NCBI GenBank assembly: GCA_949358305.1
Contig: OX442321.1
Span: forward strand, 8,023,605 to 8,087,604
Reading direction: 5' to 3'
DNA length: 64,000 nucleotides
DNA from: Strigamia acuminata
Lineage: Eukaryota; Arthropoda; Chilopoda; Geophilomorpha; Linotaeniidae
Shown here: in pieces, positions 38,466-49,600 of the stretch
Layout of the letters: each line of letters starts with the position of its first letter
Position numbering within the stretch: the stretch's first letter is position 1
Translations under genes and position numbers: made by a program
Notes under the pieces: model-generated
Told to the model about the DNA's origin: nothing
The model's input: only the letters and a program-made list of their open reading frames with translations
Database searches by the model: none

Positions 38466-39033
38466 ATGGAGAAATTCATAATTTGTTTGTTTTTATTTTC
38501 TTCTTTGGCAATCGCCATCCACGGTGCTGCATGCCCTGGCTGTCCAGAAGGAATGTTACATGAAGAGCTGCAGACGGAGAAAATACACCAATATGTCAAG
38601 AATGGTGTGGGTAAAATTTACCAGAAAAAAGTGGCAGAGAATTCACTGCCCGATTGTGTCGAGCTCGAAGATGAACTTCACTCGGGCACCAAACAGGTGA
38701 GAAATAAGTGAAGCAAATTGATTGTTTGCTGAGGTTACATTGTATTGTGATTACAGATAGTGGCTGGTGTTAAATATGCTTTAAAAGTGCGAGTTAACCC
38801 AATCCTAAGTAAACGTGCAGAATGCGCAGGTTCTAATGCCGACCCTAGCTCCGTACCGGTGAGTTTAAAGAAAAATTTGTTTATTTTAGTTTGTTTATTT
38901 TTCAACTAAATATTTTGATTAATGTTTACAGACCGAAATTTGTGAAATTATTATTTGGGAGAAACCATACGGCAACCTTCCCGAAGATGAGAGAACAGAA
39001 ATTTCATTCGTTTGTCCAGCCCCTGACAAGTGA
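38466..39033 (+). CDS. Secreted cystatin A (cysteine protease inhibitor)
   Basis: Type-2-like cystatin of 144 aa, expected to block papain/cathepsin-type proteases outside the cell. Exons are 38466-38696, 38757-38858 and 38932-39033 with GT-AG introns. Hydrophobic signal peptide at residues 1-20 (FIICLFLFSSLAIAIHG). The mature N-terminus ACPGCPEG replaces the usual Gly-containing trunk and holds a CxxC pair. The first loop KQ/IVAG (QxVxG motif) is split by intron 1. Cys residues in PDCVE, ECAGS, EICEI and FVCPAP fit the family's two disulfides. KPYG stands where the second loop normally has PW. The ATG was chosen for the signal peptide; an upstream in-frame ATG adds a 16-residue non-hydrophobic stretch. 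AATAAA follows at 39033 and 39100. Confidence 0.9.
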
Positions 39034-39591
39034 ATAAAAAATAATAATAACAAAACGAAACCATTTTTATAAAAAATATATGTATGAACTCAGCCCCTGA
39101 ATAAATACTATTGTAGACTGTCACCTAATTCTGCAGAACATCACATTTTTTTTACTTAAAAATGCATTTGCATTGCATTTGTAGACATTCAATATTCATT
39201 CCACAAGCGATAAACCCAGTCCTTTTCAAATCCTAAGTAATTTCTCGCATTCCGTCCATGAGCGATAAATCGGGTCCTTTTCAAAGCACAAATACCATTA
39301 ACTATCACAAACTGTGTCTGATCGCTACCGCCATCTAGCGAACCCCAAAGAAAACAATACCGTATTACATTCCGTCGATGAGCGATAAATCAAATCGTTT
39401 ACGTGCGAAATGGTGAATATGAACTGTAGATCTGAAATAACGAATTCGCTTTTTATCATTCACATACATTTGATTTAACGATTCAATGCTTGAATTCAGG
39501 GCTGTTGCCAAGGCCGGGAAAATTCGGATTATTGGACCATGACATGGACTCAATTGACCTTTCTGATTATCTTGATTGATTCTGATGTTTG
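39034..39591. repeat. A-B intergenic spacer with GCGATAAATC repeats
   Basis: Contains several copies of CCATGAGCGATAAATCGGGT and one CTCF-like CCGCCATCTAGCG (39327-39341). The same spacer follows gene B, so the duplication unit is about 1208 bp. Confidence 0.65.
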
Positions 39592-39598
39592 TATAAAA
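39592..39598 (+). promoter_or_regulatory. TATA box of cystatin B
   Basis: TATAAAA 76 bp upstream of the gene-B start, within a duplicated promoter almost identical to that of A. Confidence 0.75.
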
Positions 39599-39673
39599 TA
39601 AAATCGGCGAGTAAGGGAAGCTGAGGTGCAGAAGAAGCGGTGCAGTCACAATCCACAAACGCCAAACAAAAAT

Positions 39674-40241
39674 ATGAAGAAATTCATCATTAGTTTGTTT
39701 TTATTTTCTTCTTTGGCAGTCGCCATCCACGGTGATGCATGCCGTGGCTGTCCAAAAGGAATGTTACATGAAGAGCTGCAGACTGAGAAAATACACCAAT
39801 ATGTCAAAAATGGCGTGGGTAAAATTTACCAGAAAAAAGTGGAAGAGAATTCACTGCCCGATTGTGTCGAGCTCGAAGATGAACTTCACTCGGGTACCAA
39901 ACAGGTGAGAAATAAGTGAAGCAAATTGGTTGGTTGCTGAGGTTACATTGTATTGTGATTACAGATAGTGGCTGGTGTTAAATATGCTTTAAAAGTGCGA
40001 GTTAACCCAATCCTAAGTAAACGTGCAGAATGCGCAGGTTCTAATGCCGACCCTAGCTCCGTACCGGTGAGTTTAAAGAAAAATTTGTTTATTTTAGTTT
40101 GTTTATTTTTCAACTAAATATTTTGATTAATGTTTACAGACCGAAATTTGTGAAATTATTATTTGGGAGAAACCATACGGCAACCTTCCCGAAGATGAGA
40201 GAACAGAAATTTCATTCGTTTGTCCAGCCCCTGACAAGTGA
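39674..40241 (+). CDS. Secreted cystatin B (tandem copy of A)
   Basis: 144 aa, exons 39674-39904, 39965-40066, 40140-40241, offset from A by 1208 bp. Same architecture: signal peptide, CxxC trunk (ACRGCPKG), KQ/IVAG loop split by intron 1, four C-terminal cysteines. Exons 2 and 3 appear identical to A. Exon 1 carries about seven amino-acid changes and about four silent ones, several charge-altering (Ala to Asp, Pro to Arg, Glu to Lys) and close to the trunk. This pattern suggests recent gene conversion of the 3' part, selection on the trunk, or both. Confidence 0.9.
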
Positions 40242-40244
40242 ATA

Positions 40245-40909
40245 AAAAATAATAATAAAAAAACGAAACCATTTTTATAAAAAATGTATGTATGAACTCA
40301 GCCCCTGAATAAATACTATTGTGGACTGTCACCTAATTCTGCAGAACATCACATTTTTTTACTTAAAAATGCATTTGCATTGCATTTGTAGACATTCAAT
40401 ATTCATTCCACAAGCGATAAACCCAGTCCTTTTCAAATCCTAAGTAATTTCTCACATTTCGTCCATGAGCGATAAATCGGGTCCTTTTCAAACCACAAAT
40501 ACCATTAACTATCACAAACTGTCTCTGATCGCTACCGCCATCTAGCGAACCACAAAGAAAACAATACCGTATTGCATTCCGTCGATGAGCGATAAATCAA
40601 ATCGTTCACGTGCGAAATGGTGAATATGAACTGTAGATCTCTAGATCTGAAATAACGAATTCGCTTTTTATCGTTCACATGCAAAACCTGTTTGAATCTG
40701 AACTGTGAATGCAATAAAAAAAAACGGAAAAACAAGACCGTATTGCATTCCTTCCATGGGCATCCATGGGTGATAAATCGAGTCTTTTCCAACGCATAAT
40801 CACCACTAACAAGTAAGAGGAATTGTAACTCCTAACTCATATTTGGAAAAATAGATGGCGCCACGGTTTTCTAATCACAAACTGTCTCTGGTCGTTGGCG
40901 TCATCTGCA
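40245..40909. repeat. Spacer after cystatin B
   Basis: First part repeats the A-B spacer. The last part (40740-40909) matches 9601-9780. CTCF-like motifs at 40534-40548 and 40852-40866. No gene. Confidence 0.6.
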
Positions 40910-41230
40910 GTTCGCGCCCGGTATCTTGATGCTAAATTCATAAAGCGCATCCCATGATGTGCAGACGATTTCCGAAGAAATTTATCACTAGCTGCATTCA
41001 AAAACTAAAATAACAATTTTAGTTTAATTGTATTTTAAATTTTAACATGGGTTTAAACAGGAAATGATGTCATTTTTGGTTTAAAATTGAAGTAAAACAC
41101 AAAATATTTTAGTTTTTGAATGCAACTAGTATTAAGCCGAATATTAGGCCTGATAATGCAAAAATGAAGGAAATAAACAACACAAGTTCATCATTAAAAT
41201 TAAGTTACAGCATGGTACCGAAATATTTTT
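40910..41230. mobile_element. Fragment related to the 25780-26107 MITE
   Basis: CAGTTCGCGCCCGGTATCTTG at the left and GTATTAAGCCGAATATTAGGCC further in match the foldback arms, but the middle differs and no right terminus is visible. Degenerate or rearranged. Confidence 0.6.
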
Positions 41231-41439
41231 GCTCTATTTTCTCTGTTTGCAACAAAACAAGCTCGCCATGTTAAATGCATGCGCAGATGATAAGGTTACA
41301 TAAGGTTATCGACTGATAACCATCTGCACATTCAAATACGCAGGTCGCTCCTTCTATTTATCCCAAGCAATGGCTGCAATGCAGGGCAGCCGAATCTTCC
41401 TTGTTTAGTTGACAACGGATAACAGCAAATTTATTCGTT

Positions 41440-42250
41440 TTATTCTTTCTTGCTTTGTGTTTTGATATTATTTTTCTACTGTTTCTTGTTTTTTTTGTTA
41501 TTCTCTACTGTGATTTAAAAAAGAAAAATTATTTTTTGCTTCTATTTTTGTTGTTATTCTTTACTCCTGTTCTTTCCCTTTATTCTGTAGTACTGTTCTC
41601 TTTCCCTTTTATTCTTTACTGTTATTCTTTTCCTTTATTCTTTTTCTTTTATGCTTTTCTTTTTATTCTTTACTGTTATTCTTTTGTTTTTCTTCTTTCA
41701 AAACTTTTTTTTTGTTTTTTTTTTGGGTTATTTTTTTGTTTACGCCTCTTTGTGCAATCTGTGGTATAACTTTCTTGAAAATCCAACCTTGCATTCGCAT
41801 TACCAACTGGAAAAAACACAGAAAACCCAGTTGAGGTTGGTGGCACAACAATACAAGTTTAAAACGGAAATTACACAATATCAAATCAAGTAAAATAAAA
41901 CAAATAAAATAAACAAACAGCAAATGCTTCATTGATGACCACATCCACTGCTTCATTAATGACCACATCCACTGCTTCATTGACGACCGACATCGACTGC
42001 CTACTGTAAATTCCACAAGAACAAAATAAAATGAATAACCAACAAAAAAACATTAATTTAAACAAATTACGTGTAGAAATCTCCGTACTGGTTATAATCC
42101 TTTTTCTTCATGAACAAAATAATCAAGCTGGGTTTCCTAGCCGTGATAAATGCACGTGTTCAGCACGAATCCGCATTCCCCAATTAACTAGATCAATAAA
42201 AATAAATTTAATCGGCAAAAATTTCCATTAAAATAAATTCTTTACCAAAT
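41440..42250 (+). repeat. 5'-flank repeat of cystatin C
   Basis: T-rich tract, CTGTGGTATAAC, the 24-bp minisatellite (41926-42000) and AAATTACGTGTAGAAATC. The right half recurs before gene D (45036-45420) and the whole arrangement at 10340-10860. The ORFs within are low-complexity. Confidence 0.7.
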
Positions 42251-42312
42251 CATTACTTGAAAGACGAGACTAGAAGACGAAAGACATACATAACTATTTC
42301 ACTACAACAAGA

Positions 42313-42875
42313 ATGAAGAAATACATCATCATCTCGTTTTTAGTTTCTCTCGTGGCAAACACCGTTCAAAGCGCCGGTTGTCCTGGCTGTCCATGGAGTC
42401 TACAAGTAACAGAAGAAAACAAGGAGAAACTCAACAGTTTAGCCAAGGCAGGAGTGGATAAAATCTACAAAAAAAAATTAGCAGAGAATTCCTTGCCTAG
42501 TTGCGTCGGCCTTGAAGGAAAGTTTCTCTCGGGTACCAAACAGGTGCGAGAGAAACGAGTGAAGAATCATTATTATTTGTTGATATTACATTCAATTGCG
42601 TTTATCACAGGTGGTAGCTGGTCTCAAATACGTTTTACAAGTGCAAGTTAAACCAATTAAAAGCACAGAAGCAGACTGCGCCGCTTCTAATGTCGATCCA
42701 AATTCCGTACCAGTAAGTTAAAATAAAAATTGTGAATTTTTAATTAGATTTTCAACCTTTTTTTGATTTTTTTTTTCAGATCGAAACTTGTGAAATTACA
42801 GTTGTGGAAAGAGCGTGGGAAAGCGAGCAACCGGAAATTAAATTTGTCTGTCCAACACCTAAAAAACCCGCTTGA
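42313..42875 (+). CDS. Secreted cystatin C
   Basis: 142 aa, exons 42313-42543, 42611-42712, 42780-42875. Signal peptide KYIIISFLVSLVANTVQS, trunk AGCPGCPWS (CxxC), loop KQ/VVAG split by intron 1, four further cysteines, C-terminus FVCPTPKKPA. Exon sequence outside the trunk is nearly the same as gene D. The region upstream lacks a 49-bp block that in gene D contains the TATA box (45441-45489), so this copy may be weakly expressed or silent despite an intact frame. Confidence 0.87.
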
Positions 42876-43316
42876 GAGTTCTAATAAAGCAAAAAAAATT
42901 ATTTTATGTTAAATAAAAATTGAAACTTAAAATTCACCATTTAATTACACCTAGGACGATTAAACAGTAAACGGAAGTCTCGTGTTCAATCGTCCTAAAT
43001 TACACAATCACATACACAACACCATTATTCTATTTTTAAAATACAAGTTTATTACTTTAAATTAAAATAAAAACAACGCAAAAAGCAAAACAAGAATTTC
43101 ACGCATAAATGAATAAAATTGTCAGCAACAAAAAAAAATATTTCACCCGCCGAATAGCTAATACAAAAAAATACAAATATTCCTGAGAAAGAAGTAATTC
43201 CATTAAACAAGAAAAAAACCTACAAAATTAATTATTGCTTCAAAAAATTAATTTAAAAAAAAACAAAACAAAAAAAACAATTAACATCGACCACAAATCA
43301 AATTCATTTATTCATA
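42876..43316. repeat. 3'-flank repeat of cystatin C
   Basis: Shares CACCATTTAATTACACCTAG, TCTCGTGTTCAATCG and TTTCACGCATAAATG with the flanks of D (46090-46466) and E (48720-49139). At about 43277 it preserves the empty TTAACATCG site of the Harbinger-like MITE that interrupts the E flank. It contains AATAAA for gene C near 42884. Confidence 0.75.
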
Positions 43317-43425
43317 ATCTTTATTTACATAATGAATAACTTTGTGTTTGTTTCGATCTGACACGGTATAAAAACTATTCATGCACAGATCACACGGGTA
43401 GGGCCGACTTCCGAAATTCCCCATG
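43317..43425 (-). pseudogene. C2H2 zinc-finger fragment (3' end)
   Basis: The minus strand reads a finger and tail: RPYPCDLCMNSFYTVSDRN, then KHKVIHYVNKDYE and a stop. The Cys2-His2 spacing is intact, but nothing upstream remains, since Tc1-related sequence begins about 20 bp further on. It is a duplicate of the fragment at 49601-49790 and a relic of the duplication that spread the cystatins. Confidence 0.6.
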
Positions 43426-43774
43426 GGTGGGAGGCGCCTTTGGTTGTACAAGCCCTGGCAAAAAGTTTGGGATCATGACCACCTTAAACTGAAAATGCAA
43501 CAATAAAGTGCTGTAGCACAATAATAAGTAAAGTTTGTTCAAAAACAAAGAAATTAGCTTAAAAGTGCATTGTTTTAGCTACATTTTCACTTAAAAAAAA
43601 CCAGTAGAACTTCAACTGGTGATGAATTAAAAATTCATTACAAAATCAACACAGGGAAATAAGTTTGGAATATACAAATCTGAAGAAATAAGTTTGGAAT
43701 CAAACAAAAAAAAGCTGAAAATTTATTAAACTACTCATCTAAATAGTCACATGTGTCAATTGCATTATTTTTCT

Positions 43775-44555
43775 TGAAGGTATTATTTCACATTCTTAGC
43801 TTTGTGTCAGGGAGCATTGTTGTCCTGGTAAGTTACCTCTTCATCTCCAAAGTGATCCTCGATTGTTGGCAGTAAAAAATAGTACACAATATCTTTGTGT
43901 GTAGCTGCATTGACTGTCTCATTTATGATACACAAATGTCCAGTGCCTTCTGAAGATATGCAGCTCCAAACCATCAAAGATTGAGAAAATTTAACAGAAG
44001 ATTTGAAGCAATCACTGTTGAACTTCTCATCAATGCGCCTCCAGACAAATGCTCCATTGTCATCTCCACATCCAAGGCAAATTCTGGACTCATCACTGAA
44101 TGTGACTTTACTCTAGTCATGAGATGTCCAGTGTTTACATTGTTTTTACCCATTTTAATCTTGCTTGCCTGTGCTTTTTGGTTAGAAATGGTTTTACTTT
44201 AGTTTTTCTGGATTTAAAACCAATTTCATTGAACCGATTTCGGACTGTTTTGTCACACACTTTAACATTGGCTTTTCTCCACTCTTGATTCATCTCTTTT
44301 GACATGTTTTTCCGCACTTTAAAATAATTTTTCGCAATGTCCTATCCTGTCGTTTTGAAGTTTTCCTTGGTCTGCCAGTTTGTGGACGATTTTTAACACT
44401 TCCTGTCTCCTGATATTTGTCCAAACCTTGGATGCTGTATCCAAGATTGGGTAATATTGAATACAACAGCAACATCTCTTTGAGTTCTTCCTTCTTTTAA
44501 TGCCTTGATAATTTTGTCTTTAAGATCAGTACACATTAACTTCGTAGGAACCATT
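43775..44555 (-). pseudogene. Tc1-like transposase, broken
   Basis: The minus strand from the ATG at 44555 gives a helix-turn-helix N-terminus (DLKDKIIKALKEGRTQRDVA), then KVCDKTVRNRFNEIGFKSRK, FSDESRICLG (first catalytic Asp), a VWRRIDEKFN-like stretch, and VTYQDNNAP (second catalytic Asp). Several frameshifts and in-frame stops separate these blocks, and the third acidic residue is not seen. A left end with CCCTGGCAAAAAGTTTGG lies near 43450, but no matching right terminus was found, so the element is truncated. Confidence 0.8.
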
Positions 44556-44759
44556 TTGAAAGCCTAATCATGTGACTTGGATATGTGGCTAGATAAAATA
44601 ATAATTCAGTACAAACAGCTAAAGAAAAAACAGATCAAAGAAAAAAGATCCTCAATAAAGTTTGTGACTTTCAGTCTACTCTGACTGCAACACTGCAATT
44701 TTCTAATTTTATATTGCAAACAGTCTGACACTCTTAAAGCATGCCATTAGGACCAGGAA

Positions 44760-45470
44760 TAGTGGCAATGGCCAGAAGAAGGGTTAAAACTATGGTATCA
44801 AAAAAAATCATCGTATCATTGTAACCATGGGGCCACCAATTTGACTGGACAGAAAACCCCAAGAGATAAAGTGCAGAAGAGATAAATCACTTTTAGAAGT
44901 CAAAGAAGTAATTTCAATTTAACTTAATCTTAATCCTTATTGGAATATGATGTAAAAACCATTCTATCTTGTTCAGAGAAATCATTTCAGTTGGAATGTC
45001 AGCCCATGTGGCAATACAAAGCATATCCATATCAAAGTTTAAAACGGAAATTACACAATATCAAATCAAGTAAAATAAAACAAATAAAATAAACAAACAG
45101 CAAATGCTTCATTGATGACGACATCCACTGCTTCATTGACGACCGACATCGACTGCCTACTGTAAATTCCACAAGAACAAAATAAAATGAATAACCAACT
45201 ATAAAACATTAATTCAAATAAATTACGTGTAGAAATCTTCGTACTGGTTATAATCCTTTATCTTCATGAACAAAATGATCAAGCTGGGTTTCCTAGCCGT
45301 GATAAATGCACGTGTTCAGCACGAATCCGCATTCCCCAATTAACTAGATCAATAAAAATAAATTTAATCGGCAAAAATTTCCATTAAAATAAATTCTTTA
45401 CCAAATCATTACTGGAAATAGACGAGACTAGAAGACGAAAATAATAAACCTGCGCATCTTGATTGGTCGG
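44760..45470. repeat. Interval up to cystatin D promoter
   Basis: 44.76-45.03 kb shows nothing recognisable. From 45036 it is the duplicated cystatin flank with minisatellite (45104-45160). No gene. Confidence 0.55.
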
Positions 45471-45477
45471 TATAAAA
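45471..45477 (+). promoter_or_regulatory. TATA box of cystatin D
   Basis: TATAAAA 55 bp upstream of the start codon, with GATTGG (inverted CCAAT) just before it. The same block precedes gene E and is missing from gene C. Confidence 0.75.
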
Positions 45478-45525
45478 AGAAAGCGGAAAGACATACATAA
45501 CTACTTGTACTTCACTACAACAAGA

Positions 45526-46078
45526 ATGGAGAAATACATCATCATCGCGTTTTTAGTTTTTCTCGTGGCAAACCCCGTTCAAAGCGGTCTGGGCATGCCG
45601 GGGGGGATTCAACCAGAGAGTAACTCGGAGAAACTCAACAATTTAGCCAAGGCAGGAGTGGATAAAATCTACAAAAAAAAATTAGCAGAGAATTCCTTGC
45701 CTAGTTGCGTCGGCCTTGAAGGAAAGTTTCTCTCGGGTACCAAACAGGTGCGAGAGAAATGAGTGAAGCATCATTATTATTTGTTGATATTACATTCAAT
45801 TGCGATTATCACAGGTGGTAGCCGGTTTAAAATACGTTTTACAAGTGCAAGTTACACCAATAAAAAGCACAGAAGCAGACTGCGCCGCTTCTAATGTCAA
45901 TCCAAATTCCGTACCAGTAAGTTAAAATAAAAATTGTGAATTTTTAATTAGATTTTCAACCTTTTTTTGATTTTTTTTTCAGATCGAAACTTGTGAAATT
46001 ACAGTTGTGGAAAGAGCGTGGGAAAGCGAGCAACCGGAAATTAAATTTGTCTGTCCAACACCTAAAAAACCCGCTTGA
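45526..46078 (+). CDS. Secreted cystatin D (canonical PGG trunk)
   Basis: 139 aa, exons 45526-45747, 45815-45916, 45983-46078. Signal peptide KYIIIAFLVFLVANPVQS. Unlike its four neighbours the trunk is GLGMPGGIQPES, with no CxxC but a PGG of the kind classical cystatins use to wedge the protease cleft. Loop KQ/VVAG split by intron 1. The rest is almost identical to gene C (KLNxLAKAGVDKIYKKKLAENSLPS). The in-frame ATG 21 codons upstream lies 8 bases before the TATA box and is rejected. Confidence 0.88.
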
Positions 46079-48041
46079 GAGTTATAATAAAGCAAAAAAA
46101 ATTATTTTATGTTAAATAAAAATTCAAACTTAAAATTCACCATTTAATTACACCTAGAACGATTAAACAGTAAACGAAAGTCTCGTGTTCAATCGTCCTA
46201 AATTACACAATCACATACACAACACCATTATTCTATTTTTAAAAATACAAGTTTATTACTTTAAATTAAAATAAAAACAACGCAAAAAGCAAAACAAGAA
46301 TTTCACGCATAAATGAATAAAATTGTCAGCAACAAAAAAAAATATTTCACTCGCCGAATAGCTAATACAAAAAAATACAAATATTCCTGAGAAAGAAGTA
46401 ATTCCATTAAACAAGAAAAATCATAAAATAAACAATACAAAAATACCTACAAAATTAATTATTACTTACCTAGGAGGATGCTTTGTGTCTGGATAAAAAA
46501 CATGTGAAAGTGCAGCCAACTACTGTACTTCCAGGGCCACCACATGGGGGAAGATCCCTTGTTTTGGGTTGTATTTTGCAGCCCAAAGGGTGGGGGGTGC
46601 CTTTGTTTAGGGTTGTAATTTGGCGGAAGAGGAAGACAGAAGTGGCAAATTTTTATAACTGACAAGTGAGGGTGAGAAAATATCAATTGAATTAATTGCA
46701 CGATGAACATCATCCCTCCCTTTTGGAGAGTATGAAGCAAAACAAACAAACAAGTGCAGGTGACTGCATGGAAAAAGTGGTCAAATTGACATCCTGGTCA
46801 TTGCAGTTCCATGGATGACTAGCTTGGTGACAAGGATCTACAGGCATTTAGTTTCCAATAATCATGATGATGTAACTATGTACCTTGGTTGGTGACCAAA
46901 GACAAATTGGTCAAGAATTATACAATTGCTCAGAATTAAAATGTGAAATACCAAGCAAGACATTGAAACCAAAATAATGCAGTAGGTAAACTATGAAGAA
47001 ATACGGAATATACATGTATATAGATCATTGAAGAGGAAAGAAGTTGGATATTGCCCTCTATCAAATAAACGAACTAGAAACAAAAGTAATTCAATATTTA
47101 GAAAGAAATCTAAAGAATTGATTTAAAATCCCAAACAAAAAAAATAAAGATATTTCTGAGTCCATTGTACACTCAAAGCCACACAGTAACAAATGTATTC
47201 ATTTTCAATGCATGCATTAGGCTTAAAATGGAATCCAGAAATGAAATTAGGCCTAAAATGGAATCCAGAAATAAAATTAGGCCTAAAATGAATGAAATCA
47301 GGAATTATCAACTCTCAAACCTTCTTAATCCAGTTCCTTGGTTGTGCATAGATAGAATTCTGCATAAATACTATACAAAGGAAACACGAATGGAATATTG
47401 TGAAAAATATCAACCAGAGAAAACCACGAAAACCATGAAAACAAATTACGTGACAGATTATTGTTTAGCGTATCATATTGTATGATTGTATTATAGCATC
47501 GTCATAAAATGCACATACACACACTCTGCAGTTGAACGACCAAAACATCATGCAAAACATCATGGAAATGCACTAAACGCACAGTGGGTCGCTGCACTGG
47601 GTGGACATTGGGCCCTAATTCAACAAATTTGTATACAAAAATCAGAGGTCTTACGATAGGAGCGTGCCTACTGCGCCTGTGGTGGGCCAAAAGGACGTTT
47701 AATCAACAAAACAGACATGATTCTGTGGAAACATAATCTTCTTGATACAGAATATTTTTGTGCGGACATTTCATAATTTCCAGCCTTACAACAAACATGA
47801 ATCATTAAACATCATTAAATCATCAAATCATTAAACAAATCATAAAACATAAACATTTGAGATAAAATACTAAAAGTTACACGTACTCAGCACGAATCCG
47901 CATTCCTCAATTAACTAGATAGATAAAAATAATTTAATTAGCAAAAGTTTCCATTAAAAAAATTCCTTATCAAATCATTACTGGACATAGACGAGACTAG
48001 AATCGATGAAAATAATAAACCAGCGCATCTTGACTGTTCAG
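46079..48041. other. D-E intergenic region
   Basis: 46090-46466 is the duplicated cystatin 3' flank. After that the homology stops abruptly. 47215-47295 has a short 30-bp tandem repeat (GGCCTAAAATGGAATCCAGA). 47715-47780 resembles the upstream of gene A. From 47880 it is cystatin D-like 5' flank. No gene recognised in between. Confidence 0.5.
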
Positions 48042-48048
48042 TATAAAA
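48042..48048 (+). promoter_or_regulatory. TATA box of cystatin E
   Basis: TATAAAA 97 bp upstream of the start codon, in the same block as for gene D (GCGCATCTTGA before, AGAAAGCGGAAA after). Confidence 0.7.
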
Positions 48049-48138
48049 AGAAAGCGGAAAAAGGTACTGTACGTAACTACTCGAAAACGAAGCGAAGCAG
48101 TCACACTCACAACCACAATCCACTTAACCTCAACAAGA

Positions 48139-48688
48139 ATGGAGAAATACATCATCATCTTGTTTTTAGTTTCTCTCGTGGCAAACACCGTCCAAAGTCA
48201 AGATTGTCCTGGCTGTGCGGGGTCTCTAACGAATAAAGAAATCCATTCGTGGAAATTTGCCAATATTGCCAATGCAGGAGTGGGTAAAATATACCGGAAA
48301 AAATTAGCAGATAAGTCTCTTCCTAGATGCATCGGCCTTAAAGGAAAAATTATCTCGGGTACCAAACAGGTACGAGAGAAACGAGTGAAGCAACATACTG
48401 ATTTGTTGATATTACAATCATTTGCGATTATCACAGGTGGTAGCTGGTTTAAAATACGTTTTACGAGTGCGTATTAGACCAATTAAATTCACAAAAAGAG
48501 CCTGCGCCGGTTCTAATGCCGCTATAAAATCCGTACCAGTAAGTTTTAAAAAAAATTGGAAATTTTTAATTAGATTTTTCAACCATTTTTGGATTTTTTT
48601 TCAGATCGAAACTTGTGAAATTACAGTTTTGGTTAACCTTCGCAAAAGCAGGCGAATGGAAATTACATTTGTCTGTCCAGCACCGTAA
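48139..48688 (+). CDS. Secreted cystatin E
   Basis: 138 aa, exons 48139-48369, 48437-48538, 48605-48688. Signal peptide KYIIILFLVSLVANTVQS, trunk QDCPGCAGS (CxxC), loop KQ/VVAG split by intron 1, cysteines in LPRCIG, ACAGS, ETCEI and FVCPAP. More basic than the others (LRVRIRPIKFTKRA, NLRKSRR) and the C-terminus is shorter, ending at FVCPAP. Most divergent copy of the C-D-E group. Confidence 0.88.
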
Positions 48689-49139
48689 AACCTGCTTGAA
48701 AGAACAAATAAAGCAAAAAAAAATATTTCATGTTAAATAAAAATTGAAACTTAAAATTCACCATTTAATTACACCTAGGACAATTAAACAGTAAAAATGG
48801 CGGAAGTCTCGTGTTCAATCGTACTAAATTACACAACCACACACACAACACTATTATTCTATTTTTAAAAATTCAAGTTTATTACTTTAGATGAAAATAA
48901 AAACAAAGCAAAAAAAGAATTTACCGAGTCAATAATTTCACTCAAAAATGCATAAAATTGGCAGCAACAAAAAACAAATATTTCACTCGCTGAATAGTTA
49001 ATGCAAAAACAGCACAAATATTCCTGAGAATGAAGTAATTCCATTAAACAAGAAAAATCATAAAATAAACAATACAAAAATACCTACAAAATTAATTATT
49101 ACTTCAAAAAATTAATTTAAAAAAAAACAAAACAATTAA
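48689..49139. repeat. 3'-flank repeat of cystatin E
   Basis: Same flank as genes C and D, interrupted at its end by the MITE at 49140. Confidence 0.7.
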
Positions 49140-49578
49140 GGGGCCGTCCATAAATTACGTAACGCTGATTTTTCGATTTTTAGACCCCCTCCCCCCCCTT
49201 GTAACAAGGTCGTAAGAAATCCACAAACCCCCCTTAGAATATTATATTACGTAACAAAACTCACCACCCCCCCCCCCCAAAAAAAAAAAATTTGATACAA
49301 GCTTATAATACAAAAGTTTTCAAAAATTTCAAAAATCTTACAAAAAATTTTAAAATTTTTTTAAAAAATTTAAAAATTTTTTCAAAATTTTCAAAAATTT
49401 TCAAAAATTTCAAAAAATTTTCAAAAATTTCAAAAAAATTTCAAAAATGTTAAAAAAAATTTTGTTACGTAACATTATTAAGAACTCCCCCCCCCCTCCC
49501 CGTCGTAACAACCCGTAACAAAATTTGAAACCCCCTCCCCCCCCCCCTCCAGGCGTTACGTAATTTATGGACGGCCCC
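49140..49578. mobile_element. PIF/Harbinger-like MITE
   Basis: Terminal inverted repeats GGGGCCGTCCATAAATTACG, 439 bp in total, TAA duplicated at 49137-49139 and 49579-49581. The cystatin C flank at about 43277 shows the uninterrupted sequence, which proves the insertion and its 3-bp duplication. Inside are C-rich runs and AAAATTTC repeats. No ORF. Confidence 0.9.
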
Positions 49579-49600
49579 TAACATCGACCACAAATCAAAT

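Noticed and set aside
38418-38711. 97-codon single-exon reading of cystatins ending VRNK or VREK
   Set aside because: The tail is intron 1 read-through. The GT donor after ACCAAACAG and the downstream exons restore the QxVxG loop and cysteines.
41455-41893. Phe/Leu-rich ORFs that look like membrane proteins
   Set aside because: Produced by T-rich simple sequence, also seen at 10.34-10.64 kb. No stable frame between the copies.
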